Below are positions 46,025 through 54,745 of a DNA stretch of 64,000 nt, piece by piece. The stretch comes from Gordonia soli NBRC 108243 (GTDB lineage Bacteria; Actinomycetota; Actinomycetes; Mycobacteriales; Mycobacteriaceae). A program made the position numbers and the translations under genes. The notes under the pieces are model-generated. The model worked only from the letters and a program-made list of their open reading frames with translations, did no database searches and had not been told where the DNA came from. The DNA lies in contig NZ_BANX01000034.1 of the NCBI RefSeq assembly GCF_000334455.1, positions 62,001 through 126,000 of the forward strand, in the 5' to 3' direction. Within the stretch, counting starts at the first letter, position 1. The number at the start of each line of letters is the position of its first letter.

Positions 46025-47484
46025 CGGTGGCCGACACCGATCTGACCCGTGCGTCGGCCACCGAACTGGCGGCTCTGATCCGCAACCGCGCCGTCACGGC
46101 GTCCGAGGTCACCGAGTCCGCACTCGCACGAGTGGGTGCACTCGACGACCGTCTGCACGCATTCGTCGAGCGCACCGACGATCTCGCCCGCTCGACCGCT
46201 GCGGCAGTGGATGCCGCGGTGGAGCGCGGCGACGAGGTGGGACCGCTCGCCGGCGTGCCGATCGCCATCAAAGATCTGATCGCGACCGCGGGCATCCCCA
46301 CCCGAAATGGCTCGCCCGCATACGAATCCTGGGTCCCCGAGGACGACGACGTGGTGGTCGAGCGGGTCCGCGCGGCAGGCGCCGTCATCCTCGGGAAGAC
46401 CACCGTGCCCGAATTCGGTTACAGCGGAGTCGGACACAACCCGATCTCACCGGCCGCGCGTAACCCGTGGAATCCGGAGCTCACGCCGGGCGGGTCATCG
46501 GCCGGGTCGGGGATCGCGGTCGCGACGGGGATGGCGCCGATGGCGCTCGGCAGCGACGGCGGTGGTTCGGTGCGCATCCCGGCGTCACTGTGTGGACTCG
46601 TCGGCTTCAAGGCGTCGATGGGGCGCGTGCCGTTGTATCCCGGATGTCGGGACGAGCGGTTTCCCGGGGTGTCGAGTTGGGAGACCATCGAGCACATCGG
46701 GCCCATGACCCGGACGACAGCCGATGCGGCCTTGCTGATGTCGGTGATCGCGGGACCCGATCCGCGGGACAGGCATTCGCTGCCGGCCGGAGACGTCGAT
46801 TGGCTCGGCTGTGTGTCGGAGCAGGCGGTGGCGTCCGCGGTGGCAGGTCTTCGGATCGGCTACACACCAGACTTCGGTTACATGCCGGTCGACCCGGAGG
46901 TGCGCGGAGTCGTCGATGCAGCGGTGGGTGCGTTCGGAGAACTGGGGGCGACCGTCGTCGAGGTCGACGCGCACATCGACGATCCACAGCCCCACTTCTG
47001 GCCGATCGTGATGGCTGATTCGGACCTCGTGGGAATGCGACGGCTGGTCGAGGAATACGGCGTTCGGATGTCGCCGCATCTGGTCGAGTTGGTGCGCCAC
47101 CCGTGGTCGGCGGAGGAGTTCAGCGACGCGCAGATGGCGCGGAAGCGGCTCGTCAATCAGATGTGGAAGCTGATGAACGGTATCGACTTGCTGATCACGC
47201 CGACGCTCGCGGTCCCGGCGTTCCCGATCGGGACCCAGGGGCCCGAGTTGATCGATGGTCGGATGGTCGATCAGGGCCGATGGTTGGGCTTCCTGAGCAT
47301 GTTCAACCTGACCGGGCAGCCCGCGATGTCGGTGCCTGCGGGCTTCACGGCAGGCGGTCTGCCGGTGGGCCTGCAGATCGTCGGACCACATCTGGGTGAT
47401 GCAGCGGTGCTGCGTGCGGCTGCGGCATTCGAGGAGGCTCGCCCCTGGACGTCGCGGTGGCCGGAGGTCGTGCACGGCGGGTAG
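46021..47484 (+). CDS. amidase-signature hydrolase
   Basis: A 487-residue amidase. Catalytic Lys lies in IAIKDLIATAG near 83, cis-Ser in TPGGSSAGSG near 158-160, and the nucleophile Ser in DGGGSVRIPAS near 183. The ending (GFTAGGLPVGLQIVGPHLGD) is typical. The GTG start at 46021 overlaps the permease stop; the frame is open upstream to 45091 but only as a shadow of the permease gene. Second amidase of this operon, not closely similar to the fused one, so two sequential hydrolyses are possible. Confidence 0.93.
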   Translation: MTVADTDLTRASATELAALIRNRAVTASEVTESALARVGALDDRLHAFVERTDDLARSTAAAVDAAVERGDEVGPLAGVPIAIKDLIATAGIPTRNGSPAYESWVPEDDDVVVERVRAAGAVILGKTTVPEFGYSGVGHNPISPAARNPWNPELTPGGSSAGSGIAVATGMAPMALGSDGGGSVRIPASLCGLVGFKASMGRVPLYPGCRDERFPGVSSWETIEHIGPMTRTTADAALLMSVIAGPDPRDRHSLPAGDVDWLGCVSEQAVASAVAGLRIGYTPDFGYMPVDPEVRGVVDAAVGAFGELGATVVEVDAHIDDPQPHFWPIVMADSDLVGMRRLVEEYGVRMSPHLVELVRHPWSAEEFSDAQMARKRLVNQMWKLMNGIDLLITPTLAVPAFPIGTQGPELIDGRMVDQGRWLGFLSMFNLTGQPAMSVPAGFTAGGLPVGLQIVGPHLGDAAVLRAAAAFEEARPWTSRWPEVVHGG

Positions 47485-47521
47485 TCGGTAGGCCTGCCGG
47501 GTGCTGGCCCTGGGCCTGGCC

Positions 47522-47594
47522 CGGATTTTTGACACGTGAGCGGGTCTCGGTCGGGAATGCGCACAGTTCGGCACGCTCAGGTGTCATTTGTCCG
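47522..47594 (+). repeat. family 1 palindromic element, copy D
   Basis: A 73-bp element with 57-bp core 47530-47586: TGACACGTGAGCG to CGCTCAGGTGTCA, interior ATGCGCACAG, ending TTTGTCCG. It starts 38 bp after the second amidase. Confidence 0.88.
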
Positions 47595-47639
47595 ACAGGG
47601 CGCGGGAGGTGGCCGGCTCCGGCCGGGAGCGTGAACTGC

Positions 47640-47710
47640 CCAAAATCTGCCGCCGAGCGGGGAGTCGCGTGGATAGTGCACGCGGCTACCTGCTGGGCGG
47701 CAGATTTTGG
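47640..47710 (+). repeat. family 2 palindromic element, copy b
   Basis: A 71-bp palindrome with perfect 15-nt arms (CCAAAATCTGCCGCC / GGCGGCAGATTTTGG). The interior holds GTGGATAGTGCACG. It follows copy D, as family 2 copy a follows copy A. Confidence 0.88.
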
Positions 47711-47787
47711 TGAGCGGGGCCCGGCGCCGTCGCGAGTTTCACAGAGCATCGAATCCCGACGACCAGCAGTCGCGCGATCGGCGGGAG

Positions 47788-47801
47788 TACCGTTGTTGAG
47801 G
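47788..47801 (+). promoter_or_regulatory. -10 element positioned for a leaderless AAA+ gene
   Basis: TACCGT (47788-47793) is 7 nt before the GTG start at 47801, with no ribosome site. Leaderless transcription is likely. Confidence 0.45.
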
Positions 47802-49237
47802 TGCCAGAGGACATCACCGCACCCACCACTTCCGCTTCCACCGAAACCCGCCATCCGTCGCCCCGGACCGTCGGCGAACTGCGGGCCAGCGGCCACGTCC
47901 AGCGGAGCATCCGCGACGAGATCCGCAACAACCTCCTCTCCGCGCTCCGCGAGGGGCGTGACCCGTGGCCGGGCATCGTCGGCTTCGAGGCGACCGTCGT
48001 CCCGCAGTTGGAGCGCGCGCTCATCGCAGGTCACGACGTCGTCATGCTGGGCGAGCGCGGTCAGGGCAAGACCCGACTGCTGCGCACGCTGGTCGGCCTG
48101 CTCGATGAGTGGACGCCCGTCATCACCGGTTCCGAACTGGGGGAGCACCCGTACGAGCCGATCACGCCGGGCTCCATCCGCAAGGCCGCGAACCTGCTGG
48201 ACGACCTGCCGATCGAGTGGCGTCACCGCACCGAGCGGTACAGCGAGAAGCTCGCGACCCCCGACACCTCGGTCGCCGACCTGGTGGGCGACATCGACCC
48301 GATGAAGGTGGCCGAGGGCCGCAGTCTGGGCGATCCGGAGACCATCCACTTCGGACTGATCCCGCGGGCGCACAGGGGCATCGTCGCCATCAACGAACTC
48401 CCCGACCTCGCCGAGCGCATCCAGGTCGCGATGCTCAACGTGATGGAGGAGCGCGACATCCAGGTGCGTGGTTACTCACTGCGGCTACCGTTGGATGTGC
48501 TGGTGATGGCCAGCGCGAACCCGGAGGATTACACCAACCGCGGTCGGATCATCACCCCGCTCAAGGACCGTTTCGGTGCCGAGATCCGGACGCATTATCC
48601 GCTCGAACTCGACGACGAGATCTCGGTCATCGAGCAGGAGGCCGACCTGACGGCCACGGTCCCGACATTCCTGATCGAGATCCTCGCGCGTTTCACCCGC
48701 TACGCCCGCGACCATCCGTCGATCGATCAGCGTTCCGGTGTCTCGGCGCGGTTCTCCATCGCCGGTGCGGAGACGGTCGCGGCGGCGGCCCTGCACCGCG
48801 CGACCATCGTCGGCGAGGATGTGCCGGTGGCTCGTGTGGTCGACCTCGAGTCGGTGATCGAGGTGCTGCGCGGCAAGATCGAATTCGAGTCGGGCGAGGA
48901 GGGGCGTGAACTCGAGGTCCTCGAGCATCTGCTGCGCAAGTCCGTCGCCGACACCGTGCGCGCCCATCTCGGCGGCGTCGACCTCGCCTCGCTGGTGGCC
49001 GCGCTCGAGAACGGTGAACCGGTGGCCACCGGCGACCGCGTCACCGCAGCCGATCTCGTCGCCGCGATCCCCGAGCCCGAGGTCACCGGCCCGGTCATCG
49101 ACGCCATCGCCGAGCGTCTCGACGCCGACAGCGAGGGCGAACGAGCGAGTGCACTCGAATTGGCACTGGAGGGCTTGTTCCTCGCTCGACGGATCGGCAA
49201 GGAGGCCGACGAGTCGGGTCAGACCATCTACGGCTGA
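47801..49237 (+). CDS. AAA+ ATPase, magnesium-chelatase/MoxR-like
   Basis: A 478-residue ATPase like M. tuberculosis Rv0958. Walker A is GERGQGKTR (near 84-92), the Walker B-like segment IVAINELPDL near 195, and the sensor region DVLVMASANPEDYTNRGRIITPLKDRFG. Such proteins act as chaperones that insert a cofactor or remodel a partner, together with a VWA protein, which is the next gene. The frame is intact and the GTG start has a leaderless-type -10. A role in true Mg-chelation is unlikely without the third chelatase subunit. Confidence 0.9.
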   Translation: MPEDITAPTTSASTETRHPSPRTVGELRASGHVQRSIRDEIRNNLLSALREGRDPWPGIVGFEATVVPQLERALIAGHDVVMLGERGQGKTRLLRTLVGLLDEWTPVITGSELGEHPYEPITPGSIRKAANLLDDLPIEWRHRTERYSEKLATPDTSVADLVGDIDPMKVAEGRSLGDPETIHFGLIPRAHRGIVAINELPDLAERIQVAMLNVMEERDIQVRGYSLRLPLDVLVMASANPEDYTNRGRIITPLKDRFGAEIRTHYPLELDDEISVIEQEADLTATVPTFLIEILARFTRYARDHPSIDQRSGVSARFSIAGAETVAAAALHRATIVGEDVPVARVVDLESVIEVLRGKIEFESGEEGRELEVLEHLLRKSVADTVRAHLGGVDLASLVAALENGEPVATGDRVTAADLVAAIPEPEVTGPVIDAIAERLDADSEGERASALELALEGLFLARRIGKEADESGQTIYG

Positions 49238-49275
49238 CGGCTCTGCACCGGCCTGCCCTGGCCGGTGCAGAGCCG
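49238..49275 (+). terminator. 16-bp perfect hairpin between the AAA+ and VWA genes
   Basis: The stem begins at the base right after the AAA+ stop codon: left arm CGGCTCTGCACCGGCC (49238-49253), loop TGCCCT, perfect right arm 49260-49275. No U tract follows. It may end or attenuate transcription, or protect the upstream mRNA, so that the two partner proteins are made in unequal amounts. Confidence 0.65.
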
Positions 49276-49330
49276 ACCGCGCCGGTGACACCGATGTCGC
49301 CGACATGCCCTTTCGGAGGAGGCGGACACC

Positions 49331-51328
49331 ATGGTTCGCAAAGGTTTTCATCGGTCGCGCTACCAGCGCTACACCGGCGGCCCCGACCCGCTCGCACCGC
49401 CGGTCGATCTGCGTGAAGCGCTGGAGGAGATCGGCGACGACGTGATGGCCGGGGTGTCGCCGACGCGTGCGCTGCGAGAGTTCCTGCGCCGCGGCACGTC
49501 CGACATGCGCGGTCTCGACAAGCTGCGCGAGCAGGTGAATCGCCGGCGGCAGGAGCTGTTGAAGAACCGCAACCTGGACGGCACGTTCACCGAGATCCGC
49601 GAACTCCTCGACCGTGCGGTACTCGAGGAGCGCAAGCAGCTCGCCCGCGATCTCGATGACGACGCGCGATTCAAGGAGATGCAGATCGGCAGCCTCCCGG
49701 CGTCGACAGCCCAAGCGGTCGAAGAACTCTCGGAGTACGACTGGCGCAGCCCGCAGGCGCGCGAGGACTACGAGAAGATCAAGGACCTCCTGGGACGTGA
49801 GCTGCTCGACCAGCGGTTCGCCGGGATGAAGGAGGCACTCGAAGGTGCCACCGAGCAGGACCGCGAACGCATCTCGGAGATGCTCAAGGACCTGAACCGG
49901 TTGCTCGATGCGCACAATCGGGGTGAGGACACCACCCAACAGTTCGACGAGTTCATGAACGCTCACGGCGAGTACTTCCCGGAGAACCCGCAGAGCACCG
50001 AGGAACTCATCGACTCGCTGGCACAGCGCGCGGCCGCGGCGCAGCAGTTCTACAACTCGCTCACACCCGAGCAGCGTGCCGAACTCGACCAACTGGCCCA
50101 ACAGGCCTTCGGATCGCCGGATCTGATGAACCAGTTGGCGCAGATGGATTCGGCACTCCGTCAGGCCCGTCCGCAACTCGGATGGGGTGAGGGGCAGGAC
50201 TTCTCCGGTGACCAGCAGATGGGGCTCGGTCAAGGAGCTGCCGCGCTGCGCGACATCTCCGAACTGGAGGCGCTGAGTGAGCAACTGTCGCAGCAGTACG
50301 CAGGCGCGCAGATGGAGGACATCGACATCGACGCCCTCGAGCGTCAACTGGGGGACCAGGCCGGCGTGGACGCACGCACCCTCGCCGAACTCGAGAAGGC
50401 GTTGTCGGAGCAGGGGTTTTTCGATCGCACCTCCGACGGTCAGCTCCGGCTCAGCCCCAAGGCGATGCGACAGCTCGGCGAGTCGATCTTCAAAGACATC
50501 GCGGACCAGTTGTCGGGTCGGGGTGATCGACAGACCAGGCGGTCGGGTGCGCTCGGCGAGCCGACCGGCGCGACCCGAGAGTGGGCCTTCGGCGACACCG
50601 ATCCGTGGGATGTCACCCGAACGGTGTCGAACTCTGTGTTGCGCACCATCTCCGAGAGTCCGGAGCCGTCGCGCGTCGTCTCCCAGATGAGTCGCGAAGG
50701 CGTACACATCGACGTCCGGGATGTCGAGGTAGCCGACACGGAGGCCCGCACGCAGGCGGCCGTGGTGCTGCTCGTCGACACCTCGTTCTCGATGGAGATG
50801 GAGGGGCGGTGGACGCCGATGAAGCGCACCGCGATCGCGCTGAACCACCTGATCTCCACCCGGTTCCGCAGCGACGAGCTGCATCTCATCGCCTTCGGCC
50901 GGTATGCGCGGTCCATCGACATCGCGGAGCTGACCGGTCTGCAGCCGCGGATGGAGCAGGGCACCAACCTTCATCACGCATTGCTGTTGGCGCAGCGGCA
51001 CTTACGGCGCTTTCCGAACGCCCAGCCAGTCGTGCTCGTCGTCACCGACGGTGAACCGACCGCGCATCTCGATCCGAGCGGCGAACCGTTCTTCTTTTAC
51101 CCGCCGCACCCTCAGACCATCGCGCTCACCGTCCGTGAGCTGGACCATGTCGCGCGGTACGGAGCGCAGGTGACGTTCTTCCGGCTCGGTGAGGACCCTG
51201 GGCTTGCGCAGTTCATGGATCAGATCGCGCGTCGCATCGGAGGTCGGGTCGTCGCGCCGGACGTCGACGGTCTGGGCGCCGCGGTGGTCGGCGACTACCT
51301 GCGTTCGCGCCGCGGTCGCCGACGCTGA
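49331..51328 (+). CDS. VWA-domain protein, partner of the AAA+ ATPase
   Basis: A 665-residue cytosolic protein like M. tuberculosis Rv0959. The first 450 residues are helical and charged, with many Gln and Glu (likely coiled coil and domain of unknown function). The C-terminal von Willebrand A domain has the MIDAS motif DTSFSM near 483-488, GTNLHHAL, and VVTDGEPTAHL. MoxR-type AAA+/VWA pairs act together on a protein target. GGAGGA (49315-49320) precedes the ATG at good distance. The target is unknown. Confidence 0.9.
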   Translation: MVRKGFHRSRYQRYTGGPDPLAPPVDLREALEEIGDDVMAGVSPTRALREFLRRGTSDMRGLDKLREQVNRRRQELLKNRNLDGTFTEIRELLDRAVLEERKQLARDLDDDARFKEMQIGSLPASTAQAVEELSEYDWRSPQAREDYEKIKDLLGRELLDQRFAGMKEALEGATEQDRERISEMLKDLNRLLDAHNRGEDTTQQFDEFMNAHGEYFPENPQSTEELIDSLAQRAAAAQQFYNSLTPEQRAELDQLAQQAFGSPDLMNQLAQMDSALRQARPQLGWGEGQDFSGDQQMGLGQGAAALRDISELEALSEQLSQQYAGAQMEDIDIDALERQLGDQAGVDARTLAELEKALSEQGFFDRTSDGQLRLSPKAMRQLGESIFKDIADQLSGRGDRQTRRSGALGEPTGATREWAFGDTDPWDVTRTVSNSVLRTISESPEPSRVVSQMSREGVHIDVRDVEVADTEARTQAAVVLLVDTSFSMEMEGRWTPMKRTAIALNHLISTRFRSDELHLIAFGRYARSIDIAELTGLQPRMEQGTNLHHALLLAQRHLRRFPNAQPVVLVVTDGEPTAHLDPSGEPFFFYPPHPQTIALTVRELDHVARYGAQVTFFRLGEDPGLAQFMDQIARRIGGRVVAPDVDGLGAAVVGDYLRSRRGRRR

Positions 51329-51366
51329 GTCGGGTGGGCTTGGTCGGGGACGTGGTGCGTCGGGGT

Positions 51367-51439
51367 CGGATTTTTGGCACGTGAGCGGGTTGCGGTGGGG
51401 ACTGTGCACACCGTGGCTCGCTGACGTGTCAGTTGTCCG
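51367..51439 (+). repeat. family 1 palindromic element, copy E
   Basis: A 73-bp element with 57-bp core 51375-51431: TGGCACGTGAGCG to CGCTGACGTGTCA, interior ACTGTGCACAC. It starts 39 bp after the VWA gene and is 26 bp from copy F. Confidence 0.87.
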
Positions 51440-51465
51440 ACTACCCGCTGTGAGCTCGGTCGGCT

Positions 51466-51538
51466 CGGATTTCTGACACCGGAGCGGGGTGCGGTGGGGA
51501 CTGTGCACGCGGTGGCTCGCTGACGTGTCAGTAATCCG
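51466..51538 (+). repeat. family 1 palindromic element, copy F
   Basis: A 73-bp element with 57-bp core 51474-51530: TGACACCGGAGCG to CGCTGACGTGTCA, interior ACTGTGCACGC. It lies 99 bp from copy E, start to start. Confidence 0.87.
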
Positions 51539-51641
51539 AGAACTGACACTCTGGGCACACCGACAACTCACCCGATCCGCCACGTGCCGCGCCGCCCCGA
51601 CCGCACGGGGAAGTCTCGTGACGGGAGCACGGGTAGGCCAC

Positions 51642-51655
51642 TACGCTGGTCGGCG
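51642..51655 (+). promoter_or_regulatory. -10 element positioned for a leaderless DUF1707 gene
   Basis: TACGCT (51642-51647) is 7 nt before the GTG start at 51655, with no ribosome site between. Confidence 0.45.
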
Positions 51656-52287
51656 TGAGTTCTCCCGGCGATCTCCCGACCCCTGCTGACGACCATCGGC
51701 GCGCTCAATTGCGAGCAGCGGACGCCGACCGCGAGTTCGTCCACGCGATCTTGTCGGCGGCGATGGCCAACGGCAACCTGTCTCCGGTCGAGTACGAGGA
51801 GCGAGCCGGGAAAGCCGTGGTGGCCAAGACGTTCGGCGAACTCGACGATCTCACCGACGATCTGCCCGTGGCCCAGCTCGGCGTGGGTGCGCCCGCGTCG
51901 GACACGCACACCCGTCCGGCGGCGACGCCGTCGGGCCGGCCGCCGGTCCGCAATGCGATCGCGATCATGTCCGGGTCGGAGGTCGGTGGCAACGCGGCCG
52001 TCGCCGAGGATCTGAACGCCGTGGCGATCATGGGCGGAGTGGAGATCGATCTCCGCGAGGTCGAGTTCACCAGCCCCACCCTGACAATCCGTGCCACCGC
52101 GATCATGGGTGGCGTCGAGATCACAGTCCCGCCGGATGTCACCGTGGAGATCGGTGGGTCGGCGATCATGGGCGGATTCAATCGCCGTGCCGCGGGTCGG
52201 GGTGCGCCCGGCGCGCCGATCGTCTCGATCACGGGGTTCGCGTTGATGGGTGGCGTCGAGGTGAAACGGAAGCCGCGCAAGTCCTGA
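51655..52287 (+). CDS. DUF1707 protein with LiaF-like C-terminal domain
   Basis: A 210-residue soluble protein. The DUF1707/SHOCT-like N-terminus is LRAADADREFVHAILSAAMANGNLSPVEYEERAGKA (about residues 20-55). The C-terminal half has repeated beta strands (NAVAIMGGVEIDLRE, TAIMGGVEITVPPDV, SAIMGGFNRRA), as in the cell-wall stress protein LiaF/VraT. It resembles M. tuberculosis Rv0966c. A role in envelope-stress sensing is likely from family, not shown. A family 1 element starts at the base after the next one following its stop. Confidence 0.87.
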   Translation: MSSPGDLPTPADDHRRAQLRAADADREFVHAILSAAMANGNLSPVEYEERAGKAVVAKTFGELDDLTDDLPVAQLGVGAPASDTHTRPAATPSGRPPVRNAIAIMSGSEVGGNAAVAEDLNAVAIMGGVEIDLREVEFTSPTLTIRATAIMGGVEITVPPDVTVEIGGSAIMGGFNRRAAGRGAPGAPIVSITGFALMGGVEVKRKPRKS

Positions 52288-52288
52288 G

Positions 52289-52361
52289 CGGATTCCTGAC
52301 ACGTCAGCGGACGGCGCTGCGCACCATCCACGGTGCGGCGCTGTGGGGTGTCAGGAGTCCG
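52289..52361 (-). repeat. family 1 palindromic element, copy G (inverted)
   Basis: A 73-bp element, core 52297-52353. The GTGCAC-equivalent core (GCGCAC) is at offset 22 rather than 29, so the element lies in the opposite orientation to copies A-F. It starts 2 bp after the DUF1707 stop codon. Confidence 0.85.
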
Positions 52362-52382
52362 ACAACCGCACTGGGGACAAGC

Positions 52383-52415
<33 letters not shown>

Positions 52416-52428
52416 TCGATGCTCGGAC

Positions 52429-52501
52429 CGGATTTCTGACACGTCAGCGGACGGCGCTGTGCACCATCCACGGTCCGGCGCTGTCAGGTGTCAGGAATCC
52501 G
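52429..52501 (-). repeat. family 1 palindromic element, copy H (inverted)
   Basis: A 73-bp element, core 52437-52493. Read on the minus strand it begins TGACACCTGACAG, contains GTGGATGGTGCACAGCG and ends CGCTGACGTGTCA. It lies 140 bp from copy G inside a larger tandem duplication that also carries CGACAACCGCA and a GCCGCCGGA run. Confidence 0.88.
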
Positions 52502-52569
52502 ACAACCGCACGGCGGACAAGCTCGCCGGGCCCCGCCGGAGCCGCCGGACCTGCCGTCGATGCTCGGAC

Positions 52570-52642
52570 CGGATTTCTGACACGTCAGCCAGTCACGCCG
52601 TGCACCATCCACAGTCCAGCGCTGTCAGGTGTCAGGAATCCG
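52570..52642 (-). repeat. family 1 palindromic element, copy I (inverted)
   Basis: A 73-bp element, core 52578-52634, 141 bp from copy H. Copies G-H-I with their flanks form three tandem units of about 140 bp in the gap between the DUF1707 gene (+) and the AEC gene (-). Confidence 0.88.
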
Positions 52643-52739
52643 ACAACCGCACGGCGGACAAGCCCATAAGCCCACCGGACCGGACGTCGGGGCCACCCGA
52701 CCGCCCGGATGCCGACGACACGCACGTCGACGACACGGG

Positions 52740-53675
52740 TCAGGCGAGTAGCACCGAGATGATCATGATGACCGGGATGGACGCGACGGTCGTGATCAGT
52801 GCGGTGTCGCGGGCCATGATCTCCGCCTGCCGATATCGGGTGGCGAACACGAGCACATTCTGCGCGGTCGGCAACGCGGCGATGACGACCTGAGCGAACA
52901 GATGTGATCCGGTCTCGCCGAAGCCCCATCGCGCGACGATGTAGACGAGCGCAGGCATCGCGATCATCTTCAGCACGGTGGCCAGGGCGATGTCACGTCG
53001 AGGGCTGTGTCCCTTCTTGAACACCGCGACCCCGGTGAGTGAGAGCCCGAAGGCCAACAGCGCGGCGGGCACCGACGCATCGCCCAACATCTTCAGCGGC
53101 GCCAGCACCGCGTGCGGGGGTGTGACACCGATCAGTGACACCACGAGTCCCGCGACCCCGCCGACCACGATCGGGTTGGTGATCGGACCGACCACCGCGT
53201 TGCGCAACGTCGACGATCCCGAGCCCTTCTCGGCGGAGGTCGCGTCCAGGGCGACGAGCGCGATGGGCGAGTAGACCAGGATCTGGAACAACAGCAGCGG
53301 TGCGATGAACGATGCGTCGTCGAGGACGAAGATCGCGATCGGCAGACCGAGGTTGACGCTGTTGACGTACGAGGACGCCATCGCGCCGATGGTCAGTTCC
53401 GCGATCGTGCGATGCAGCCAGAGTCGGGCGATCACCGCATAGACCGCGCCGATCGCGAGGGCGCATCCGCCGGCGATCACGAGGGTGCTGGAGAAGATCA
53501 CCGAGAGATCGGTGGTCACCAGCGAGTAGAAGAGAAGTGCGGGCGTCGACACGAAGAACACCAGGCGGGAGAGCACGCCGTGTGCGCCGTCGCCGAGGAC
53601 TCGGGTGCGTCCCAGGATGTAGCCGATCCCGACCACGATGAAGATGACGGTGAAGCCCGAGATCACGCCTGACAC
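52740..53675 (-). CDS. AEC-family transporter (auxin efflux carrier type)
   Basis: A 311-residue membrane protein with about ten hydrophobic segments. It begins VISGFTVIFIVVGIGYILGRTRVLG and contains the family's paired motifs SYVNSVNLGLPIAIFVL and VPAALLAFGLSLTG, and ends with two strongly hydrophobic helices. AEC proteins export or import organic acids such as malate or malonate. It stands alone on the minus strand, facing the triple repeat array. The substrate is unknown. Confidence 0.9.
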   Translation of the reverse strand: MSGVISGFTVIFIVVGIGYILGRTRVLGDGAHGVLSRLVFFVSTPALLFYSLVTTDLSVIFSSTLVIAGGCALAIGAVYAVIARLWLHRTIAELTIGAMASSYVNSVNLGLPIAIFVLDDASFIAPLLLFQILVYSPIALVALDATSAEKGSGSSTLRNAVVGPITNPIVVGGVAGLVVSLIGVTPPHAVLAPLKMLGDASVPAALLAFGLSLTGVAVFKKGHSPRRDIALATVLKMIAMPALVYIVARWGFGETGSHLFAQVVIAALPTAQNVLVFATRYRQAEIMARDTALITTVASIPVIMIISVLLA

Positions 53676-53878
53676 CGGTCGAGTCTATTCACTAAGGTGG
53701 AACGGACATTTCGATGGTGCCGCGATCCCGACCGGCGGTGCTGCGGACACCCGGAGGATCGCCGACACGCACTACAGGTGCATCGTGCGGCCGGATGGGG
53801 GCGGGGCCGAGTGGGACTGTCGGGGGAGTACCGCAACGCCGGGCGTGACACACGCGATGCTGACGGAGGGAACTGATC

Positions 53879-54601
53879 GTGACTCGACCGCCGAATCCGG
53901 GCTCGCCGGGACCCGACGACGAATGGACCGCGATCCCACCGCAGGCGGGAACGGCCGATCCCGGCGTCCCGACTTTCGGTCAGCCCGGCTACGACCCTGT
54001 GTACGGCCCGACCGCCCATCATCAGGTGCCGCCCGTCGAGTCGGCCCACGGACCCGACGCAGTGCCTGACCAGACCGCGCCGCCCTACTACGGATCGGCA
54101 TCGAGCGGCCCACCGGCCTACCCTCACGCGTCCGCCCCCCGTGCATCCACGCCGTATGTCGCGCCCGGCAGCTCGGCGCAACCGCAGCAGGGATACGGCG
54201 CACTCCCGCCGTACGGTCAGCCGTCCTACGGCCAACCCGGATACGGCCAAGCCGGATACGGCCAAGCCGGATACGGCCAGCAGGGCTACGGTCAGCCCGG
54301 ATACGGGGCGCCCGCATACGGGGTGCCGACGCAGCCGCAGACGAGCGGCAAGGCGATCGCCGCGCTGGTGTGTGGGATCGGTTCGTTACCCCTCATCCTC
54401 CTGACCTGCGGCATCCTGGCCATCCCGGCGGGAATCGTCGCGATCGTCCTGGGCGTCGGTGCCCGGCGTGAGGTGGCCGACTCCGCGGGACAACGCTCCG
54501 GCGACGGGCTGGCCCTCGCCGGCATCATCACCGGTGCTCTCGGCATCGTCCTGGGTGCTCTGCTGCTCACCTTCTACGGCTTCGCGTGGGTCGGAGCCTG
54601 A
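53879..54601 (+). CDS. YGQ-rich DUF4190 membrane protein
   Basis: A 240-residue protein. The first 155 residues are Pro/Gly/Tyr/Gln-rich and end in a run of GYGQ units ([17 protein letters not shown]). Two hydrophobic helices follow ([31 protein letters not shown] and [24 protein letters not shown]), with the DUF4190 [19 protein letters not shown] loop between. GTG 53879 has GGAGGG (53865-53870). The repeat style matches the proteins at 18549 and 54746. Function unknown. Confidence 0.85.
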   Translation: MTRPPNPGSPGPDDEWTAIPPQAGTADPGVPTFGQPGYDPVYGPTAHHQVPPVESAHGPDAVPDQTAPPYYGSASSGPPAYPHASAPRASTPYVAPGSSAQPQQGYGALPPYGQPSYGQPGYGQAGYGQAGYGQQGYGQPGYGAPAYGVPTQPQTSGKAIAALVCGIGSLPLILLTCGILAIPAGIVAIVLGVGARREVADSAGQRSGDGLALAGIITGALGIVLGALLLTFYGFAWVGA

Positions 54602-54745
54602 GCAGGCCGACCAGCATCGACGATGCCTCGGCGCAGAGGTGACCATTCGAATGTCGGACACCGTCGTCGCGCGGGGACCACTAGGGTGTAACCGACGACG
54701 ACGCCGGTACGAGCAGGGCGTCACCCGCGTGAGAAAGGCTCTTCC

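Noticed and set aside
48485-51001. 838-codon open frame on the minus strand
   Set aside because: It mirrors the AAA+ and VWA genes and shows no recognisable domain.
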